Assembly: GCA_030522415.1 (NCBI GenBank)
Contig: CM060112.1
Location: forward strand, 10,989,001-11,053,000
Length of the DNA stretch: 64,000 nucleotides
Source: Channallabes apus
Lineage: Eukaryota > Chordata > Actinopteri > Siluriformes > Clariidae
Direction: 5' to 3'
In this document: positions 11,903 to 46,660 of the stretch, one piece after another
Layout of the letters: the number at the start of each line of letters is the position of its first letter
Position numbering within the stretch: position 1 is the stretch's first letter
The notes under the pieces: generated by a model
Database searches by the model: none
Told to the model about the DNA's origin: nothing
What the model saw: the letters and a program-made list of their open reading frames with translations, nothing else
Position numbers and translations under genes: made by a program

Positions 11903-13353
11903 TAGGCAATTAGCCTAATCTGCATGTGAGAGGGAACTGAAGTACTCAGAGGAAACCCACCAAGCACTGGGTGAACATAGCACACAGACCCCGAGGCGAG
12001 AATCGAACCCGGACCCTGGTGGTGTGAGGTTACAGTGCTAACAACTATGCCAGCGTGCCTCCTGAATGGTGACTATTTTTTTTTAAATAATTAAAAAATA
12101 ATGATCGCAAATCTATTATCTTGTATAAGGTTAAGAAATCCCACCTTATGTGTTATCACTGGTTAGAAAAATGTGGCTTTGGCTTTGATTGGTTATGGCT
12201 ACACCATAAAGGCGGGACTTAAATTGTTGTGTTTTTAATGCCGTTTAAATGAGCTGGCAGTATATGAGTCACTTTGTGTTTTATAAAATCTTGCAATAAA
12301 ATGATACATTTTTAAAATATTAATATTCCTTTATCTACATTTTTTTCCTTTCATGTGTCTTTAGTGTTCAGTAATACAGAACCATGGACAATCCGGTTAT
12401 ACAGGCAGTAAATAGGGATACTAGCACAAAAAAAAAAACTTGTTGCATATATCTTTAAGAACATTTTCAGCTCAGTTTCAGGTTTCGTTGATTGATTTAT
12501 GCATGACGGAATGAATGGTATGAACATTTCCTCGTTTCTGTGTCATGTGCTGTAAAGTGTCCTCTCTCACAGGGAGTAGTGTTTATCCCATGAAAAAGTT
12601 GATGTCTAACCAAAAGTCTTTGTTTCTTTCTTTTTTTCTAGTCTCAACAGAAAGCCAGTGAAACGTACCCTGTGGTGTACAGCACTCAGCAGCGTCACTA
12701 TGAGCCTTTCAGCAGCCCAGGCTTTCACTCCCTGGATCGTGTACAGACAGAGGAACCTGCGCTCAGCGATCATTCTCTACACAAAGGGCATGCAGGCGAA
12801 CCATATGATTCGGAATATGGAGGAAAAACAGACAGGAGAATGCCTACACAGTCGTAAGCCATACACGATGAAGGCAGGCATTAAATGTGTCGGCATGTGC
12901 ATGCTCAAGGCTGATGGAAAGGTGATTAGATCACCAGATAACACCCGGCCTCCTCTCCATTATCACGATGAAGCCCCTTCGTTATGTGCATCTAGACATA
13001 CCGACAAAGCTCTCATGTCTAAACAGAATGCTTTATCTCCCAGTGTTGATCCTGTGATTAATGGAATGAACCCCAATCGAACCTGTGATTCTGGAAAAAC
13101 CTCTCCAGCCTTCTCTAAGCCACTGCCTGCTTCCCCGAGGAGAGGCTTAAGCGGCAGCTTCAACCAGACTATCTCAGTGGAGCAGCTCAAAAAACAAAAA
13201 GGATTTCCTGTCAATCTCCAGACCATTAAAGTCAGACCACAGTCAGAACGATGTGAGCTGTATTACGACGGATTCGGAATGGAAACTGGCACAAACAAGC
13301 AAGAGAGCCATCGAAAACACCGGATGGTGATTTGTTTAGTGTGCATGACATGA
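8514..13353 (+). CDS. c1orf141: C1orf141-like uncharacterised protein (partial exon model)
   Basis: Three exon pieces are supported. Exon 1 (8514-8588) starts MTTRVLQAVDILDNRSKSTL and ends phase 0 at AAAG|gtaata; it resembles the recalled human C1orf141 start (MAEKILEKLDVLDKQAE). A tentative 43-nt exon (12365-12407, between 'tctttag' and 'gtaaat') encodes FSNTEPWTIRLYR and ends in the phase needed by the last exon. The last exon (12642-13353) follows a strong polypyrimidine tract and 'tctag' and stays open for about 236 codons, rich in Ser, Pro, Lys and Gln, with SFNQTISVEQLKKQKGFPVN near its end; AATAAA occurs near 13597. Further exons between 8589 and 12364 were not found, since SINEs and a mariner fill that space. 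No domain, signal peptide or membrane segment is visible, so function is unknown. The position between il23r and slc35d1, with slc35d1's orientation, matches human C1orf141. The ortholog assignment is inference. Confidence 0.5.
8957..9042. repeat. AT microsatellite followed by a T run
   Basis: A long TA dinucleotide run followed by about 23 T residues, in an intron of the C1orf141-like gene. Confidence 0.95.
9285..9662 (+). repeat. full-length tRNA-headed SINE, plus orientation
   Basis: The best-preserved copy. The head GGTGTAGTGGTTAGCACTGT forms an A-box-like region and GGGTTCGATTCCC a B-box, both pol III promoter elements of tRNA origin. They are followed by the shared body (GGGTTTCCTCCGGGTACTCC, GGACTGTGG complement, CCTGTCCAGGGTGTACC) and a short AATGAATGA tail. 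Confidence 0.9.
9688..10400 (-). pseudogene. decayed mariner-type transposase copy, minus strand
   Basis: Read on the minus strand, the pieces appear in the order of a mariner transposase: a FIMDNKLE stretch at about 10290, EVAAKFVPKLLNQKHKEHH at about 10020-10085, then YGPETKQKPSQW near 9930 (the family's 'DPETKQQS.QW' stretch). The pieces are in different frames separated by stops, so it is dead. It is the same family as 6465-7260 but in opposite orientation. Confidence 0.78.
10643..10980 (-). repeat. tRNA-headed SINE, minus orientation
   Basis: Complete minus-strand copy. The tail side reads ATTCATTCATTTTCTATACC and the head side ends with the complement of the tRNA-like A and B boxes at 10915-10978. 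A CA-rich internal tract is at 10768-10800. Confidence 0.88.
11742..12062 (-). repeat. tRNA-headed SINE, minus orientation
   Basis: Diverged minus-strand copy with an internal (CA)n tract at 11865-11900 and a recognisable B-box complement (GAATCGAACCCGGACCC) near 12000. Confidence 0.85.
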
Positions 13354-13611
13354 GCAGTGGTGCAGACACGACGTCGCCAGACTGAAGTCAATGACATGAT
13401 CAATAGCAGTTCAATTGCTGACAGTGAGAAAACTCTTCATCGTGATTAAAGTCTTGTTCGGAACTTCCATGTTGCAATTACATTTAAATAACAGTGGGGC
13501 TCAGGATGGACCATCGGCTGGAAACTAAATAACAATGTTCAGGGATTTCTAAGAAAATGTTCTGATGTAACTGAAAAGATAGTAGTAAAAAATTAAATAA
13601 AAAAGCATGCT

Positions 13612-13926
13612 ATTAAATCCTCAGCTATTTTTCCATCTTTTGGCTGCTCCCATTAGGGGTCGCCACAGAGGATCCATTTGTCTCTATCTAAATCAATCTA
13701 CTATATATTCCCATGTCACTCCAACCTCGCACATGTCCTCCATCATCACATCCATAAACCCCCTCTTGGACCTTCCTCTTCTCCGTCTGCCAGGCAGCTC
13801 CATCTCTATTATGCTCCTCCAGATACAGGTATACCCCTCATCCCCCCTCTGCAAATGTCCAAACCATCTTAATCTAGCCCCTCTACCTCTATCATATCTG
13901 CTAGCTCTCTCTCTTCACCAGTCATA
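13612..13926 (-). pseudogene. LINE reverse-transcriptase 3' end fragment (RTE-like)
   Basis: Read on the minus strand, this gives a frame containing MELPGRRRRGRSKRGFMDV, the basic stretch found near the C-terminus of many RTE-type non-LTR elements. It begins with the 'GGCGACCCCTAATGGGAGCAG' type 3' end, which is also present in altered form near 38340-38365. It lies just after the C1orf141-like gene. Confidence 0.6.
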
Positions 13927-14139
13927 GTGCCAACATTCAAACTTCCTACAGTATGTCTACCCTTGATTATTTGCCTCTCTCTCTGGACATGTCTTCTTTG
14001 TTGTTAGGTTGATGTTTTCTGTGTATTTATACATTTTTGGAAGGAGTCTCCAGTGTCACTGCTTTGTTTTTAAGATGGGCAAGATTATCTCCATTAGAAG
14101 GAACATTGCATCATTAGTGTCCGAGGGTGGTTATATCCT

Positions 14140-14700
14140 ATTCGTTGCTAGCTGTTCATTCACTTCACTGCTAGGGGTGTTTTAGTCACTGGGACTTGAT
14201 CACAGTTATGTGTAAAACTGCCTTTCCCACTATATAAACCCTTTCCACATTTATCCCAGTGTTTCACTAGTGCTTGGATACCATCAAGATAAAAGGTTTG
14301 CTTAGTCAGGATCAGATTGCCAACTTCACATCTGAAACACTGTCCCTCCCAGGTACTCTTTTAATGGACCAAACATGTGGAAATGACTTGGATTGAGGTC
14401 AGGACTGTACAGGGGATGTGATAATAACTCCCAGACGAATTCCTGTAATGTGAAACTGGGTGTTTATAAATGATTTTGTGTGTACACTTCCCACAGGCGT
14501 TTCTTTCACAATTAAAGACAAGCAATCCATTGATTTTCAAGGATCAGACATTCCACCCACTGAATGTTTACAGGAACGACTGCAGTGGGCTCTGAGCCAC
14601 CTCGGACGGGATCGTCATTCACAGACGAATGAAGTGAGAAATGGATTGACAAATTGAGGGAATGAGTGCATACAGCATAAGAAGTAACGTTCTTCAGATG
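14140..14700 (-). pseudogene. mariner-type transposase C-terminal remnant
   Basis: The minus strand of 14230-14300 reads FYLDGIQALVKHWDKCGKG, the conserved C-terminal end of mariner transposases (pattern 'DGI..L..RW.KC'). The surrounding frame is interrupted. A shorter trace of the same end occurs near 20960-21010. Confidence 0.6.
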
Positions 14701-14879
14701 TTCCACAAGATTTCCTTTAATTCAAATATAAGGGCATTACAAAAGTACAAGATACTGGTGTATAAGAGAAATATAACACTTAAGAGAAATATAAGACTTA
14801 GTTTGTGAGTTATTGGAAATCACTCATCGTGCTATACGTATCTGATTATTTTCCTATAAAGTCACACCCCCCAAGTGTT

Positions 14880-15195
14880 TTCATTCATTCATTCATTCAT
14901 TCATATTCTATACTGCTTATTCTGTCCAGTGTCATGGGGGCCTGTCCTATCTACTGGAGCCTTTCCCAGGAGACTCTGCTAATCCATTGCAGTGCACACA
15001 CACATATATATACTTACGGTATACATATTCACATACAGGCAATTTGGGCAGGTCAATTAGGCTAATCTGCATCTTTAGACTGTGGGAGGAAACCAACCAA
15101 GCACGGGGAGAACATGCAAACTGCAAGCACACACAACGGAGGTGGGAATCGAACCCTAGACCCTGAAGGTGCAAGGCCACAACATCAATGGGTCA
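14880..15195 (-). repeat. tRNA-headed SINE, minus orientation
   Basis: Truncated minus-strand copy with a leading (TCAT)n tract at 14882-14905 and the shared body blocks. Confidence 0.8.
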
Positions 15196-15534
15196 TGGGG
15201 GCCTACCCCAAGTGTTTCAAATGCCTAAATGTATATGTAACTGTGACTGACAAACAATTTCTGCTATCCGTTTTCACCCAAATGAGGATGTTTTCCATGT
15301 TGAGTCTGCTTCCGCTCAAGGTTTCTTCTTATTTACATTTCAGGGAGTTTTTCCTTTCTTTGCCACCATCGCCCTCGGCTTGCTCATCAGGGTCATCTTG
15401 ACTCATACATATTTTCTCACAATTTTATACACATTTTCTTTTGATTCCATTGTTGACTATTGTTAAAAGAAAATAAATTGCAGTCCAACTACAGACCGTG
15501 GGGGCTAATGATGACTACCATTGTATTTAATCTC

Positions 15535-15845
15535 ATTTGCAATTTGGGAATGCTAATTAGTTTAACCCAGATATATTTGGACTGTTAGAGGAAACCCACC
15601 AAGCATGTGGAGAACATCCAAACTCCAGACTCTGACCTGCGCTGGGAATTGAACCCTGTCCCTGGAGGTAGACAACACACCGCCAGGGCGATTTGGGAAC
15701 TCCAATTAGCCTAATGTGCACATTTTAGGACTTTTGTGAGGAAACCGGAGTACCTGGAGGAAACCCACCAAACGTGTACAACAAGGCTGCAATCGAACCC
15801 TTGACCCTGGAGGTGTACGGTCACACTAGTGCTACCCACTACGGC
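15535..15845 (-). repeat. two tandem SINE head fragments
   Basis: Two successive minus-strand fragments of the same SINE (15535-15668 and 15675-15843). Each has 'AATTTGGGAA(T/C)' or 'GATTTGGGAACTCCAATTAG', the 'GAGGAAACC' block and a 'GAACCCT.GACCCTGGAGGT' B-box end. The repeated order suggests insertion next to an existing copy or local duplication. Confidence 0.75.
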
Positions 15846-16004
15846 AAGTGTTTTGTTATATTATTTTACTTATTTAGATATCATTTAATTTGTACATAAA
15901 CATAGCATACAAACTCCATTCATTAACTCTCTATATACACAGTACTGTATATTCAGTCAAGAAGACTATTTCTCTCATATTGTGTCCTCTAGGTGGCGAA
16001 AGAG

Positions 16005-16258
16005 CGCATCATCTATTTCGGCGCGCTTCCTGCGGCTGAATCTCAAACGGCGGTGTTTAAGTGCACTACTTATGCGGCGGTACCTCTAACCCTTCCCGCA
16101 CCCTAGGTAGTGAGTGAACGGCTTGTGCGCGAGGTGCTTTTAAACGCGGCCTAGTGAGCGGCGGTCACGTGACAACGTGTAGCCCCCCCCCGGGGGGGGG
16201 TGGGGGGGCATGGCGGAAGTTGGGAGACGTCAGCGCGGAGAGAGAGAGCGCGCGAGCG

Positions 16259-16296
<38 letters not shown>

Positions 16297-16327
16297 GGGG
16301 ATGTGAGGAGAGAGAGTGAATGTGGGA

Positions 16328-16365
<38 letters not shown>

Positions 16366-16372
16366 CTCCGGG
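16005..16372 (+). promoter_or_regulatory. slc35d1: slc35d1 promoter and 5'UTR, GC-rich
   Basis: A CpG-rich block directly upstream of the slc35d1 start codon in an otherwise AT-rich region. It contains a palindromic E-box GTCACGTGAC at 16164-16173 (USF/TFE-type consensus), a C-run followed by a G-run at about 16183-16208 that can fold back, and (GA)n and (GT)n tracts at 16238-16364 in the likely 5'UTR. No TATA box is evident, as is common for housekeeping promoters. Confidence 0.6.
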
Positions 16373-33112
<16,740 letters not shown>

Positions 33113-34080
33113 GCAGCGCCTCAGCTCAAGACCTTCGAGGAAACTGTATCATTTAGTGTTTTATCTTCAAGTGACCCATAATGTGAAGCGCAAAACACAT
33201 CAGGATGGATGTATGAACATCGCTTTTTCTTTCTTTCTTTTTTTTTAAACTCAGCAAGAAAAGAAGCATCAAGCTACCCGGTTTGGTGTGATGTCGAGAA
33301 GAAAGACAATTATTTCTCCACCTGCTTTAACTCTCAAGAGTAAGCATTTTTTAATAGTTTTTGGGAGAGCTGTATGGGAGACTGTATTTTCAAAGTATTC
33401 ATGGCTGTTTTTGTTAGTTTTTTTGGGGTGGTACGCTCAACTTGAATTTCTATATTTCTTTGTGTGGTTTTGCTTCTTATGAAATTAGACAATATGGATT
33501 GTCATTTATGGCAGTATTATGCTGGTTTTGTTTCCACGAATGTGCCGTATTTTTTTGCTATTTTATGCTAGTCCAAGGCTTACGATGTTAGAATTTTTTT
33601 TTTTTTTTTTTTTTACCTCCCCTTCTTCTTTAGAATTTGAACCACCTTCTAGGATCATACAGTATCTCTTGTGTACTCTGCTGTGCTCTTTTCTTCTAAA
33701 GTGAACAATATGATACTTGCACTTTAAACAGGTCACAGGTACTTTTTTTTTTTTTTTCACGTAATGAACAATGAGGGAATGTTTTTGTTAGTGAAATCTT
33801 TCTGTTATTCAAACTGCATTTGGGTAGTGAGAGGGGGAGGGGGGAAGATGTATGTCCTACATACATACATCAGCGTTAATATCATTGGTACTTTTTGACC
33901 GAGTCAAACTGTGAAGTTCGGTCAGTGCTATCTAGATGTTATACATCTGGAATCCTCTGTAATTTGGCTGTATCCAGTCTGTATATTTTTACCTGCATGC
34001 GAGACACATAGACTGTAAAACGTTTATCACACAGTTAAACTATTTTTTTTTCTCTCAAAAGAACGCTCCGCTATAATGCT
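33113..34080 (+). other. slc35d1: slc35d1 3'UTR region
   Basis: Sequence after the stop codon is T-rich with many T runs and no further coding frame. It is likely 3'UTR, but I could not fix the poly(A) site; no canonical AATAAA is obvious before the duplicated segment, and an ATTAAA occurs at about 34390. Confidence 0.5.
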
Positions 34081-34270
34081 TGTCAGTGAGTTAAATACTT
34101 ATGTAGTATTTAACACTTTAAGTATTACTTTTGTCTCAGATTTTTCGGATTTGAACTCTTGGTGTGAAATCTGGTATGGAGTCTCATGGAGTTTCCCCAG
34201 TATCGCGGGTAGTCTGGTATACTCGTACATAACGTTCACAGAGGAACAGAGCAGCAAACAGGCCGAGAGC
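34081..34270 (+). pseudogene. chimeric duplicate of slc35d1 intron 8 piece plus last exon
   Basis: Bases 34081-34184 are identical to 31789-31892 (slc35d1 intron 8, 104 bp), and 34191-34270 are identical to 32994-33073 (acceptor 'tttccccag' plus the first 70 nt of exon 12, 80 bp), both in the original orientation. Six bases (34185-34190) separate them. The copied exon keeps its acceptor and codes [20 protein letters not shown]...AES, then L and an in-frame TAG. Spliced from exon 11 it would give a transporter lacking the normal 12-residue tail. Confidence 0.9.
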
Positions 34271-34874
34271 CTGTAGGATGTGTTATATCTTTAGTTTATA
34301 CCATTTCTTTTTACTGCTTTTTTTTATTCATTTATATCAACAAGAGCTCAGTGATTTGTAGCAGTGCAAAACCGAGCTTGCATGGATGTTATTAAAATAC
34401 CTCAACTTTCCATTGGTTGGATTTAGTCATTTTGTTTCCAGACACCTGTATTATTGTACTGTTGGGTTTATTGCAGAGTTTCCTGAAATTATCAGCGTCA
34501 TGAAAAAAAAAATACAAGGCAGTACATTAGTCATATGGAGTATTTTTCTTTGTTCATTTTTACTGCAGTTTTGTATAAACACAGTAAAGAAATGCGGAAA
34601 ATGAAACATATATCATCTCGTATTCCTGATACAGTGATGTCAGCTAAATTATGTTCCAATAATTTCAAATCTATTTATAATTTCAAATGTACATGTATTA
34701 ATTTTTAGACATCTGATCATTTTAAGATGATTTTTTTTGTTTCATCAAATCTATTTTTGTTGTTTTTTTTTTTCTCTTCAGTGCACAGTTGGTAACCTTA
34801 ACACAACGGGTGCAGTTTTGACCTTTAGCGCACATTCTATGAGGATGAGTCATTATTGAACAGTATTGTTTAGT

Positions 34875-35600
34875 GTCTACCACACTGTCTTATTTGCACT
34901 TTCCGTTCAAGGCTACTATCTCCCCAGTCACTGCTGTGCATGCACGAATTTGTTACATCAGTTCATTTCCACTGCAAGCAAAAAATGGATGCCCCACTTG
35001 TACTTGTGGTCTGAGGGTGTACCTGATGTCGAAACAACTCATGGAAGATCATAACCGGAAGTGTTTGGATATCTGCAAACTGAATTTGGACCCTAAGGAA
35101 GGTGAACATTTCTTAAAGAGAATCATTACTGGTGACGAGACATGGATTCATCACTACGAACCTGAGAGTAAACAGCAGAGTGTGGAACAGAAACATCCTC
35201 AATCGCTGACCAAGAAAAAAGTTAAAAAGTCAACCATCAGCTGGAAAATTGATATGTACAGATTTCTGGGTATATTGAAGCGCCAGTATTGGAACATTAT
35301 CAGCAAAAAAAAAAAAAACTTCAACAATGCTACATTACAGTGCTCGTTACAGTGAGATGCTTATTGAAGAGGTGAGGCCTAAACTTCGGACTGAGGAACT
35401 GTTTGGTCCCCTGAAAGCTGCTCTACGAGGACGAAGACTCATTCATGGCTCGCAGCTCAGCCTGAATCATTTTTTTTAATGAGGAACTACGAATTCATGT
35501 TAACAGATGGATAAAGTGTACTGGAAAGCAAGAGATCATCGAAAAATTATGTATTCGTTTGTTCTAAAAGCAAATTCTAAAGCCAGAATATGGATGCCCC
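34875..35600 (+). pseudogene. mariner transposase remnant
   Basis: The frame 34873-35355 contains EGEHFLKRIITGDETWIHHY, the family's catalytic 'TGDETW' region, then EPESKQQSVEQKHP and a WNII stretch. The 5' catalytic part is reduced and A runs near 35305 shift the frame. It shares sequence with 60900-61748, for example GGCTACTRTCTYCCCAGTCA and TAAAAAGTCAACCATCAGCT. Confidence 0.8.
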
Positions 35601-35717
35601 CCCCCCCATATTGTTAGCTGCTAATTATACAGTATTTACCTTCACTATAATCATACAAACATAAAAAAAAATATACACGCAAAAATAATATACACACGCA
35701 GTCTATGTACTGATATT

Positions 35718-36701
35718 CAGTGGTGGAAAGAGTAATACAATTTTGTACTCAAGTAAAAGTACTTTTACTGAAGTACAAGTAAAGTTACCCTTATAAAAAT
35801 CTACTCAAGTAAAAGTAAAAAGTAGCTCATTAAAAATGTACTCAGAGTAAAAGTGTTGTTTTTTTTTTTTTTTACCAGCGGGGGGGGGATGGGGGATGGA
35901 ACACCCTTACATAATAAATCTGTTCCCTTTGTTGTGCTTGAAATCAAAGTGGTCGCTTGAATATGACCAGGGGTTTGCTTCATAAGAATTTGTTGGCATT
36001 TCACTTTCAGCTGTGTCTGTATTAGAGACCTGCGCGGGACGGATTTTTCCGTCCCGCTCCCGCAACATTCAGCGTGGCGCCGAGTGGTTGAGCAATTGAG
36101 TATAGAACCGCTACTGAGTAGATAAATAATACAGTATTTGCTTAAAAATAAATCAATTTTAAGATAATTCCATTTTGCGGGAGTCCCGCGATTAATGTTC
36201 TTCTCCTGCATCCCGCAACATACATGAGGACCTTCCCGCCCTCGCCCGCATTCACCCATCAAATTTTGTCCCGCGCCGCACTCTGTGCGCTGGGTCCCGC
36301 GGTACTCCCGCGGGAGTGCAGGTCTCTAGTCTGTATCACTGACATCTGTCCGTCTGCATCGTTCTTGTGAATTTAGCGCGTTTTTTCTCCATCAATTTGA
36401 GAAAAAAAGAGTTTAACAGTGCAGTGGTTTCCGGGGTGCAGTTTCTTTCCTTCCCCGTTGTATTATTTGTATTATTTTTCATTTTCATTCATTTATTTTT
36501 TACTCAGTAGCGAATATGATTTAAAATCTAGTGAAGTACAATACTTTAAACAAAACATACTTAAGTAAAAGTTAAATTACAGATTTTAAAAACTACTTTA
36601 AAAGTGTAGAAGTACACAAAAAATCTACTCAATTACAGTAATGTAATATTTGTACTACAAGTGCAATGCGAGTAAATGTAATTCATGACCTTCCACTTCT
36701 G
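35718..36701. mobile_element. hAT-like non-autonomous element with 8-bp TSD
   Basis: Flanked on both sides by CTGATATT (35710-35717 and 36702-36709). The ends are CAGTGGTGGAAAG and, inverted, CAGAAGTGGAAGG. Subterminal parts are rich in ACTCAAGTAAAAGTAC, typical of a fish hAT group. It has no transposase and carries a second element at 36023-36328. Confidence 0.88.
36023..36328. mobile_element. nested hAT-like MITE with 8-bp TSD
   Basis: 306 bp bounded by TAGAGACCTGC and GCAGGTCTCTA (exact inverse), flanked by GTCTGTAT on both sides (36015-36022, 36329-36336). The body is rich in TCCCGC and GCGGGA blocks. It inserted into the 35718-36701 element and is therefore younger. Confidence 0.9.
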
Positions 36702-36785
36702 CTGATATTAAACTTTTTTTTTTCCAGAGATTGTTCAACTCTTAGCGTTATTTATACTCGTTTGTGTATTTATATTTATATATAT

Positions 36786-36818
<33 letters not shown>

Positions 36819-36873
36819 GTGTATATACTTATATATATATTTAAAAAAAAAAAAGGTTTCAACCGTCTCGAGC

Positions 36874-36946
36874 TGCCGAAACCCGGGATCGAACCAGGGA
36901 CCTTTAGATCTTCAGTCTAACGCTCTCCCAACTGAGCTATTTCGGC
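36874..36946 (-). tRNA. tRNA-Phe (anticodon GAA)
   Basis: The minus strand begins GCCGAAATAGCTCAGTTGGG and ends CCCGGGTTTCGGC plus discriminator A. It has a full seven-pair acceptor stem, A box TAGCTCAGTTGGGAGAGC, anticodon loop ACTGAAGATC (GAA) and B box GGTTCGATCCC, 73 nt with no intron. A run of T residues follows on the minus strand (A run at 36843-36854), a good pol III terminator. It lies between slc35d1 and mier1. Confidence 0.95.
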
Positions 36947-37769
36947 GCGGCAGCTTCGGCGGTTTTTTTTTCTTTTGTAAGGCAGCCATGACAGTGATGA
37001 CTATTAACAGCGGCTCCTCATCACATTAATGCACATTTGCACACGGTCTACATTTTGATCGCGTCTGCGTGTGACTAGACATTTTTGTATTACTTTCACA
37101 TATTGTAAATTCCACAGCTAAAAGTCTTCTCTGTTTTCTATATTTGTATAATTTTACATTCTTTATTTGAATATGATATGTAATTTTTTATACTCGATTT
37201 TTCTTTCCTTTTTTATATTTTTATTTCACATTCTTCATTTGAATACTTTTTAAAAAATATATATTTATAGCTGTGTACATTCATTCGTAATTTTTATTGG
37301 TTTTCTGAATGTCTGTGTGGGTTTCGTATTGGTTCTGTGGTTTGTTGCAGGCCTGTAGGTGAATTGGTTAGTTCAAGTTCAAGTAAGCTTTATTGTCACT
37401 TCAACCATCTACAGTTAGGATATGAAGTGAAACGAAACAACGTTCCTCCAGAACCAAGGTGCTGCATGCAGCATACATTTACAACATAAATTAATAAAAA
37501 CTAACTAGCTAACCCATGTTATGGTCATGTTAAATAACCAGTCATGCTTAGTACCCAGTGTTCCCAGGACTGATGCCAGATTCACTGCGGCCAGGATAAA
37601 GTGCTTAATGAAGCTGGGTGGAAAAATGACAAATTCTATGATGAGTGTTAGCTTTTAATTACAATGTGAATTATTCAAGGCCAATTCTGTTTAATTTCAA
37701 TCCATTTCCTTGTTCCTTTCTATAGAACTATGTTTAATGTTTCTTGTTTGCTTTGAGAATGCTAATGGT

Positions 37770-38370
37770 GAAGTATAGAGAACGTGTGTTTGTAGATCTA
37801 GAGAAAGCATATGACAGCGTGCAAAGAGATGAAGGTAGTGCAAGATCCGCATAACAACAGAGTTACAGCGGTGGGCCATAGGTACGACTGGTTTAAGGTG
37901 GAGATGGGACTGCACAGGTATCTGCTCTTAGCCCCTTCTCGTCTGCAGTGGTAATGACGGATGAGATTAGAGAAGACTACATTTGTAGATGACAGATGTG
38001 ATCAGCAGCGAGAATAGGGAGCATGTTGAACTGAGTCATGAGGTAAGAGGGCTGCACTGGAGAGAAGATGCATGAAGATCAGTAGGACCAAGTCAGAGTA
38101 ACATGTGTGTAAATGAGAGAGAGGGGGTGAAAGGTGCAGTTGCACCTTCATAAGGAGTAGAGATAGGGGAGGTAGAAGAGTTTAACTGTCCAAAGCAGTG
38201 GTGATGGTAGTGAGACCATTGATGTACGCTTTGGAGACATTGTCACTGACAAAAGGAGAGGTGGAGGTGGCAGAGCTGAAGATGCTGTGACCGGCTTTGG
38301 GGGAGACAGAGTTAGGAAGGGACAAATGGTCTGATGTGGCGCCCTCTAACGGGGGCAGCCGAAAGACGTT
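37770..38370 (+). pseudogene. LINE reverse-transcriptase remnant
   Basis: Contains VFVDLEKAYDSVQRDE at about 37788-37835, the reverse-transcriptase 'D.eKAFDrV' motif A, and a decayed 'PFSSAVV' motif region near 37930-37950. It is followed by an RTE-like 3' end ('GGCAGCCGAAAGACGTTG' near 38350). Frames are broken throughout. Confidence 0.7.
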
Positions 38371-38754
38371 GTTGTTAATTTCTAGTTCTTTTTTTCTCTT
38401 AATTTCTAGTTAATTTGTAGGAAGTTCTAGTGTCATCCAGACTGAGGATGCAAGGAGAGCTCACATTCATACTTCATCAAGGAAAAATAATTAGGTTTGT
38501 ACTCATGTAAAAAAAAAAATAAAAAAAAGTTTAAAAAGGTGTTTTTTTTTTATTATTATGTTTATTGGTAATAGACTTATTTTTTTTTTACATTTATTTT
38601 ATTTATTATTATTATTATTATTTTTTTTTTACAAAATGTTTGTTTTGGTTTGTAAATCACAAAGTGTATTAAATATAATGCTGAACTAGTTTATCTCAGG
38701 TATAAATATATATATGGTTCATCATAAATAAAAGTCTTTTATTTTGGATAACTA

Positions 38755-38831
38755 TTTAGCGCGCGCGTTGCTACTGTACCACTTCCGCTTCCTCCACAAC
38801 CCCCCCCCCAGGTTGACGCGAAAAACCCAAA
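38755..38831 (+). promoter_or_regulatory. mier1: mier1 proximal promoter / 5'UTR
   Basis: GC-richer patch with a GCGCGCGC core, two ETS-type sites (ACTTCCG and CTTCC in CCACTTCCGCTTCC at about 38779-38792) and a C run immediately before the start codon. No TATA box at the usual distance. ETS plus CpG is common for ubiquitous chromatin genes. The transcription start is not determined. Confidence 0.45.
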
Positions 38832-46524
<7,693 letters not shown>

Positions 46525-46660
46525 CTCTTTTAAACAAAGACTCTACAGAAGTTGCAGACGTGTTGAGTTGAAATTTCAGGGATTTATTTGAAGACACCAG
46601 TGCTCTTAGAATGCAGATTTAATTCCTACCCCAAAGCAGCATGCTTTCCCTAAGAGCATT

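Noticed and set aside
34076..34276. Small independent gene encoding an slc35d1-like peptide
   Set aside because: The reading frame is a chance fusion of an intron piece and a copied last exon; treated as a duplication, possibly an alternative exon.
35801..36262. 153-codon minus-strand frame
   Set aside because: It crosses the boundary of two nested transposons and has no transposase similarity.
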